From Prosthecobacter algae (GTDB taxonomy: Bacteria; Verrucomicrobiota; Verrucomicrobiia; Verrucomicrobiales; Verrucomicrobiaceae): 64,000 nt of DNA. The DNA is taken from NCBI RefSeq assembly GCF_039542385.1, contig NZ_BAABIA010000002.1, positions 496,001-560,000 of the forward strand, read 5' to 3'. The translations under genes and the position numbers were made by a program. This document shows positions 59,468 to 64,000 of the stretch, piece after piece. The notes under the pieces are model-generated. The model ran no database searches, was not told the origin of the DNA, and was given only the letters and a program-made list of their open reading frames with translations. Positions within the stretch are counted from its first letter, which is position 1. Every line of letters begins with the position of its first letter.

Positions 59468-60516
59468 GCGTGATCAGATTCTATGTTAGGCCACACGGGA
59501 CGGCCCGTGAGGCAGAGGTTATCGCCAATCGGCAAGAGGGTAACGTTCTCCAACGCGACGGAGCTTTTCCAATCCGGGCCGCCAATGACCGGCAGCCCGC
59601 CACCACAGAGACGCGGGGCGATGTACCAGCATACCTCATCCACACAGCGTGCGGCAAAGGCCTGGCCGAGCACGTTGCTACCGCCCTCAATAAGCACACT
59701 GGTGATGCCACGGGCGGCGAGATCACGCAGGACCTCGGGGAAGGCCAAATCACGCAGCACCAGCGTGCGGTCTTGATAGGCATCGGTAAAGACGTTCGCA
59801 TCAGGGGGCAGGTGACCGCTGCGGCTGAGGATGATGCGCCAGGGCTGCTGCTTGAGGCTGCCGTTTCGCAGGGTGAGGCGGGGATTGTCCTGCCGCACCG
59901 TTTCCGCTCCTACTAGGATCGCATCCACCCGAGCGCGCAGGCCCTGGCTATGAGCACGGGCGGCCTCGCTGGTGATCCAGGGGCCTTCACCGGGTGGGCG
60001 GGTGATGCGGCCATCCAGGCTCTGCCCGGCTTTCGCAATGACGTAGGGCAGACCCGTGGTGATCCACTTGGCAAAGGGACGCAGGATTTCCTGGCACTCG
60101 CTTTCCAGGATGCCAGTGGTCACGGCAATACCTGCGCTTTCTAAAAGCTGCTGTGCACGGCCGACGTGGCTGGGATTCGGGTCCTGCGCGCCCCACACCA
60201 CGCGGGTGATGCCTGCGGCCTGAATCGCGGAGGTGCAGGGGCCTGTGCGACCCTGCGTGCTGCACGGTTCCAACGTGACATAAATGGTGGAGCCCGCGAT
60301 GCGCTCCGGCGCGCGAATGTGGGCATCCTTCAGCGCCTCGATCTCCGCATGGGGCTGCCCTGCTTGACGATGGAACCCTTGGCCAATGAGCTCGCCATCG
60401 GCCACGATCACCGCCCCTACGGCTGGATTTGGACTGGTGAAGCCGATGCCCTGGCGCGCCTGCTCCAGGGCGAGGCTCATCCAGTGGAGGTCGGATTCGG
60501 GGTTCAGGGCGGGCAT
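59464..60516 (-). CDS. ribD: Riboflavin biosynthesis deaminase/reductase RibD
   Basis: 350 aa. The deaminase half has zinc sites HAEIEAL and TLEPCSTQGRTGPC (residues up to about 145); the reductase half starts near YVIAKAGQSLDGRI and includes SVLIEGGSNVLGQAF. It catalyses two consecutive steps of riboflavin synthesis. First gene of the operon; no FMN riboswitch was seen upstream. Confidence 0.95.
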   Translation of the reverse strand: MPALNPESDLHWMSLALEQARQGIGFTSPNPAVGAVIVADGELIGQGFHRQAGQPHAEIEALKDAHIRAPERIAGSTIYVTLEPCSTQGRTGPCTSAIQAAGITRVVWGAQDPNPSHVGRAQQLLESAGIAVTTGILESECQEILRPFAKWITTGLPYVIAKAGQSLDGRITRPPGEGPWITSEAARAHSQGLRARVDAILVGAETVRQDNPRLTLRNGSLKQQPWRIILSRSGHLPPDANVFTDAYQDRTLVLRDLAFPEVLRDLAARGITSVLIEGGSNVLGQAFAARCVDEVCWYIAPRLCGGGLPVIGGPDWKSSVALENVTLLPIGDNLCLTGRPVWPNIESDHA

Positions 60517-60634
60517 GGCTAGCTTGTTTCATAACGCGCCCTGTCCCGGCAGACAAGGCGGCTTTCATTCAGGATGTCTGACAGGGAAGTGTGGGCTTGA
60601 CCGTTGATGTCAGACTCTCTTCACTCCCGTTTGC

Positions 60635-61687
60635 ATGAACCGCCGCGCCTTTCTTCACCAGTCCGCCTTCATCACTGCTGCCCTCACCGCCTCCAAGCTG
60701 AAGGCTTCGGACTCGCGCCCTTTGATCGGGATGGATCACTTTTCCGTGCGCGCTACGGGTTGGAAGGCGGGCCAGTACATTGACCACGCCGCGAGCCTGA
60801 AGCTGGATACCTGCTTCATTTCGGAACTGCACATCTTTGAAAACTTCGAAGAGACCTACCTCAAGACCCTGAAAGAGCAGGCCGACAAAGCCGGGCTCAA
60901 GCTATATGTGGGCACCGGTTCCGTCTGCCCCACCTCGAATACTTGGAAGGACACCTATGGCACACCGGAGGAACATTTGGCGCTGACCATCCGTGTGGCT
61001 AAGGCCCTGGGCTCGCCCGTGGCCCGCTGTTACCTGGGCAATAACAAGGACCGTGCGACGGATGGCGGCATTCAGAAGCACATTGAAGAAACCCTCAAGG
61101 TCATCCAGGCGAACAAGTCCCGCGCGGAAGCTGAGGGTATCAAAATCGCCATCGAAAACCACGCTGGCGACATGCAATCCCACGAACTGAAGGCTCTCAT
61201 TGAGGCAGCAGGCAAGGGCTATGTCGGGGCTAACATTGACCCCGGCAATGCCGTCTGGGCGATGGAAGAGCCGATGGCTCATCTCGAAGCTCTGGGGGCT
61301 CTCACAGTCTGCTCCAGCGTGCGCGACAGCATGGTGTGGGACACCGAAGAAGGGGCTGTGGTACAATGGACCGCCGTGGGTGAAGGCTTGGTGGATTTCA
61401 AAGCCTACGCCAAACGCTTTGCCGAGCTGGCCCCGGGCGTCCCTCTCCAAGTGGAGACCATCTCTGGCTTTGCCCGCCCGATGAACTACAAAAATGAGGA
61501 GTTCTGGAAGCCCTACCCAGAGTACCGCGATACCGCTGCCTTCAAAGCCTGGGTGGAAATGTCGAAAAAGGGCAAGGCCATTCCCAGCTTCAAGGCCCCG
61601 GATGGCCCAGGTAAAAAGGACGCCGAGATCAATTACCAAAAGGCTGAACTTCAGCGTAGCACGGCTTGGCTACAGACCAATCTGTGA
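60635..61687 (+). CDS. Sugar phosphate isomerase/epimerase-like TIM-barrel protein, exported
   Basis: 350 aa. The N-terminus MNRRAFLHQSAFITAALTAS looks like a TAT or Sec signal; the rest is an AP-endonuclease-2/xylose-isomerase-like barrel with metal sites ISELHIFENF, IAIENHAGDM and NIDPGNAVW, and VETISGFARP near the end. Isomerase or epimerase of unknown sugar outside the cytoplasm, as frequent in PVC bacteria. Confidence 0.85.
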   Translation: MNRRAFLHQSAFITAALTASKLKASDSRPLIGMDHFSVRATGWKAGQYIDHAASLKLDTCFISELHIFENFEETYLKTLKEQADKAGLKLYVGTGSVCPTSNTWKDTYGTPEEHLALTIRVAKALGSPVARCYLGNNKDRATDGGIQKHIEETLKVIQANKSRAEAEGIKIAIENHAGDMQSHELKALIEAAGKGYVGANIDPGNAVWAMEEPMAHLEALGALTVCSSVRDSMVWDTEEGAVVQWTAVGEGLVDFKAYAKRFAELAPGVPLQVETISGFARPMNYKNEEFWKPYPEYRDTAAFKAWVEMSKKGKAIPSFKAPDGPGKKDAEINYQKAELQRSTAWLQTNL

Positions 61688-61741
61688 GCCATCCGCATCC
61701 GAAGCCTGTCTGTCTTAAATTCCCAGGGAGGTGGGCTCTAA

Positions 61742-61762
61742 ATTTTTGAGAGTTTCAAAAAT
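61742..61762. promoter_or_regulatory. AT-rich inverted repeat upstream of hybrid kinase
   Basis: ATTTTTGA, GAGTT, TCAAAAAT: 8-bp perfect arms in the 164-bp AT-rich gap before the kinase gene. Operator or weak terminator of the upstream gene. Confidence 0.35.
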
Positions 61763-61851
61763 GAGATGCACAAAAGATCGGTTTCCCGAAAATTAAAGTT
61801 TACTTAATAATTTAAGATAGCTAAATGGGGCCATAATTATCTGTGGCTGCC

Positions 61852-63507
61852 ATGACACTTTCTCCCGATACACTGCGTCCTGACACACTGGCCGAACTGG
61901 AAGCAAGCCTGCACCAGATGAAAACGGCCAACTACTTCCTCCGAGTTGCGGTGGATCAAGTGCCGGAGGCGGTGCTGATCCTCGAGGCTGAAAAGACGGA
62001 AAACTCAGGGCCCAAAGTGCTCTTCAGCAATGCCGCCGCTGCTGTGCTGGTGGGCGTGGAGCCAGAAAAGGGCCTGCGTGGCATGGGCATTGGAGATCTG
62101 GCTGCTGGTGATCTGGATGCCGCCACTCTTTTGGACAGCCTAAACCGCGCTGTAGAAGACGGCGGTGCTTATGAGTGCGAGGCCCTCGTGCAGAATTTTT
62201 ACGGCCATCCCCCGCAGCGTTGCAACTGGCGTGTCCGTGCTGTTTTCAACAGCCTCCGCAAGCTCCTCAACTTCACCTTGGTCATCACTCCCCTGAAGGC
62301 TGTTGCAGCTCCCGCCCCACAAAAAACAGTGCCCCTGCGTGGCGAAGATTTGGACACCCAGTCCGACCAGCTCAAACAGGACAACCTGGCGGCACTGGCC
62401 CAGGGCATCGCCCATGATGTGAATAATTTGTTAGGCCCCGTGACCATGCGCCTGTCTGATCTGCTCCAGCAGGTTCAGGGGCAGCCTGCCCTTCAGGAGG
62501 AGCTTCAGCTCATTTTCAGCGGACTCAAGCGCGCGCGCCAGTTCACCTCCCAGGTCGTCACCGCTTGCAAGGCCAAGCCTAACCAAAAGCAGCCGATTGA
62601 TCTGGCCGCCATCATTCATGACACTGTCAAGTTTGCCGGCGCGGGATCCAATGCACAGCTTCGGGTGCGGCTGGGCAGCGCCCTCCGCTGGCCAGTGGCA
62701 GACGGTGTCAAGATCAGCCAAGTGCTGCAAAACCTCATCCTCAATGGCATCCAGGCCATGCCCCAGGGCGGCTACATGGATGTGGATGCGGAGAATACGG
62801 ACATCGGCATCGGCCAGGATGAGGTGCTGAAACCCGGCCCTTACGTCCGTGTCACCGTGCGTGACCGCGGTTGCGGCATTGCACCGGAAAACATGGAGCG
62901 CCTTTTTAAAGAGACCTTCACCACCAAACCCGATGGCAACGGCATCGGCCTCACCACCTGCAAGCTTTTCATCAAGGCGCACGAAGGTGACATCCGCGTG
63001 TCTTCGAGGCTCAATGTAGGCACCGAATTCTCCGTCTATCTCCCGGCCGTGCCCGCCATGACGGCCCATGCCGGAAGCGGCGAAAAAGATCACGCGCCTG
63101 TGCCCCTGAAAAAAGGCCGGGGCCGTGTGCTCATCGTGGATGACGAAGACGACCTTCGCAAAGTGGCCAACCTCATTCTGAAACGCTGCGGTTATGATGT
63201 TGTCGAATGCGACAACGGCCAGGACGCGGTGAAGATCTACCACAGCCTCGCCCGAACTGGCACGCCTCCCGATGTCGTTCTCATGGACCTCACCCTCCGC
63301 GGCGGCATGAACGGCGGCGAAACCGCCGAAGAAATCCTGCGCTTTGATCCCGAAGCCCGACTGGTCGTGACCAGTGGCAGCGTCAATGAAGACGTCCAGC
63401 TCACTTATTTGGAAAAAGGTTTCGTCGGTGTTCTACCCAAGCCCTACGAGGCCGGTGAACTGACCCAGATCGTGCATCGCGTGGTGACCATGATGAGCCG
63501 GGCATAA
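61852..63507 (+). CDS. PAS-domain hybrid histidine kinase with receiver domain
   Basis: 551 aa, no membrane segment, so cytoplasmic. A PAS-like sensor (about 20-150) precedes the dimerisation helix with H188 in GIAHDVNNLLGPV, an ATPase domain (N-box NLILNGIQAM, GIGLTTCK), and a receiver with phosphoacceptor D479 (VLMDLTLRGG) and VDDEDD. Order kinase then receiver fits a NtrB-like hybrid. ATG 61852 is preferred over GTG 61843. No response regulator gene is adjacent within the window. Confidence 0.9.
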   Translation: MTLSPDTLRPDTLAELEASLHQMKTANYFLRVAVDQVPEAVLILEAEKTENSGPKVLFSNAAAAVLVGVEPEKGLRGMGIGDLAAGDLDAATLLDSLNRAVEDGGAYECEALVQNFYGHPPQRCNWRVRAVFNSLRKLLNFTLVITPLKAVAAPAPQKTVPLRGEDLDTQSDQLKQDNLAALAQGIAHDVNNLLGPVTMRLSDLLQQVQGQPALQEELQLIFSGLKRARQFTSQVVTACKAKPNQKQPIDLAAIIHDTVKFAGAGSNAQLRVRLGSALRWPVADGVKISQVLQNLILNGIQAMPQGGYMDVDAENTDIGIGQDEVLKPGPYVRVTVRDRGCGIAPENMERLFKETFTTKPDGNGIGLTTCKLFIKAHEGDIRVSSRLNVGTEFSVYLPAVPAMTAHAGSGEKDHAPVPLKKGRGRVLIVDDEDDLRKVANLILKRCGYDVVECDNGQDAVKIYHSLARTGTPPDVVLMDLTLRGGMNGGETAEEILRFDPEARLVVTSGSVNEDVQLTYLEKGFVGVLPKPYEAGELTQIVHRVVTMMSRA

Positions 63508-63641
63508 TTCCGCCCCTATCTCCAAGATCCCTCGCCAAGGCGAAGCTGGTTCCCTGAGTTGCATTTGGGAATTTCGACCACGTTGCAATGGGGCAGCATG
63601 GATCCTGTGATGCCGAGCCCCTCACCTTCAGACAAGAAAAA

Positions 63642-63674
63642 AGCCGCCCGTGATCTCAGGATCAGCGGACGGCT
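63642..63674 (-). terminator. Rho-independent terminator for right-edge gene
   Basis: Stem of about 14 bp (AGCCGCCCGTGATC/GATCAGCGGACGGCT with two mismatches), 4-base loop, followed on the minus strand by a run of T. Confidence 0.85.
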
Positions 63675-63688
63675 TCAAACTCAGGGCC

Positions 63689-64000
63689 TCAAGGAGTCAC
63701 CACGGAGATGGTAATCGATTGGCTGGCCACCGGGGATGCAGTCACGGCGTTGCCGACATCCACCCGATAGCTGCCGCTGTCGGACTCCTGAAGTCCGTTG
63801 ATAAGGTAGGTTCCATCCACTGCATTCGAGATGGGCTCATTGTTCTTGTACCATTGGTAAGTGTATGGGCCCGGTGCATTTGGCGTGGCGGTAAACTCGA
63901 TGGACTGTCCCGCTTCCAGGACAGACGTGTTCGGGTTGATGCTGATGCCGACGGCGGTGACTGGGGACTGCACGGACAGCAGCACGATGTTGCTCAGCAC
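63689..64000 (-). CDS. C-terminal end of an Ig-like-domain surface protein (5' end outside window)
   Basis: 103 residues visible; the gene runs off the right edge. One immunoglobulin-like domain is complete: VLEAGQSIEFTATP, YTYQWYKNNEPISN, LQESDSGSYRVDVGN. The pattern is frequent in large secreted or surface proteins of Verrucomicrobia. Followed by its own terminator. Nothing can be said on the rest. Confidence 0.8.
   Translation of the reverse strand: MLSNIVLLSVQSPVTAVGISINPNTSVLEAGQSIEFTATPNAPGPYTYQWYKNNEPISNAVDGTYLINGLQESDSGSYRVDVGNAVTASPVASQSITISVVTP

Noticed and set aside
60517..60634. Possible FMN riboswitch upstream of ribD
   Set aside because: The gap is only about 118 bp and no conserved FMN-aptamer core segments are visible.

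Overview
The window reads as chromosomal DNA of a verrucomicrobium, probably a Prosthecobacter/Verrucomicrobium-like member of the PVC group. The evidence is a Pirellula/Verrucomicrobium-type haem-binding HEAT-repeat protein at the left edge, a fragment of the same kind of protein at 55.3 kb, TAT-exported Gfo/Idh/MocA oxidoreductase and sugar-isomerase-like proteins, a sulfatase, several plant-polysaccharide enzymes, a kinase-TPR protein, and GC-rich codon use. There are no rRNA or tRNA genes, no CRISPR array and no prophage that I can see. Coding density is high and nearly every gene is assignable at family level.

Layout. 0-8.3 kb: C-terminal part of a cytochrome-like HEAT protein, then a minus-strand envelope operon (MoxR ATPase, two-TM membrane protein, ABC ATPase, TamA/BamA-like Omp85). 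8.3-16 kb: small hypothetical, SpoU methyltransferase, Dabb lipoprotein, PQQ-type propeller, an ECF-like sigma factor followed by an MsrB lipoprotein, a TPR-like membrane protein and ComEC. 16-19.6 kb: pectate lyase, AAA ATPase, TAT oxidoreductase. 19.6-26 kb: cbb3 oxidase locus (CcoS-like, CcoN-CcoO fusion, CcoQ, short one-haem CcoP, CcoG, small TM protein, SafE-like protein), interrupted by a toxin-antitoxin pair. 26-36.6 kb: Mfd, DUF4282 protein, AlkD-like HEAT protein, repeat-rich peptidoglycan-binding protein, M32 carboxypeptidase and a pseudokinase-TPR protein. 36.8-43.3 kb: acetyl xylan esterase, NDH-2, sulfatase, M29-like aminopeptidase, SDR. 43.3-50.4 kb: nuclease-like remnant, large unknown TM protein, zwf and opcA separated by a second toxin-antitoxin pair, SurA-like chaperone. 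50.7-64 kb: CehA/McbA metallohydrolase, DUF1801 protein, POT transporter, gene fragment, two-domain esterase/sialidase-like protein, a REP-associated transposase between inverted REP copies, the ribD-gmhB-rnhA operon, sugar isomerase-like protein, hybrid histidine kinase and the end of an Ig-like protein.

Functionally the window shows an aerobic or microaerobic heterotroph: NDH-2 and a cbb3 oxidase for respiration, the oxidative pentose phosphate entry step (Zwf with OpcA), and exported enzymes for pectin, xylan and sulfated glycans. The least explained signals are a 10-base word, TTTGTTAGGC with core GTTAGGC, that recurs in both orientations and always falls in one codon phase; two toxin-antitoxin pairs placed inside metabolic gene clusters; a kinase that lacks its catalytic aspartate; a ComEC with degraded nuclease-site motifs; and the transposase with inverted palindromic flanks.
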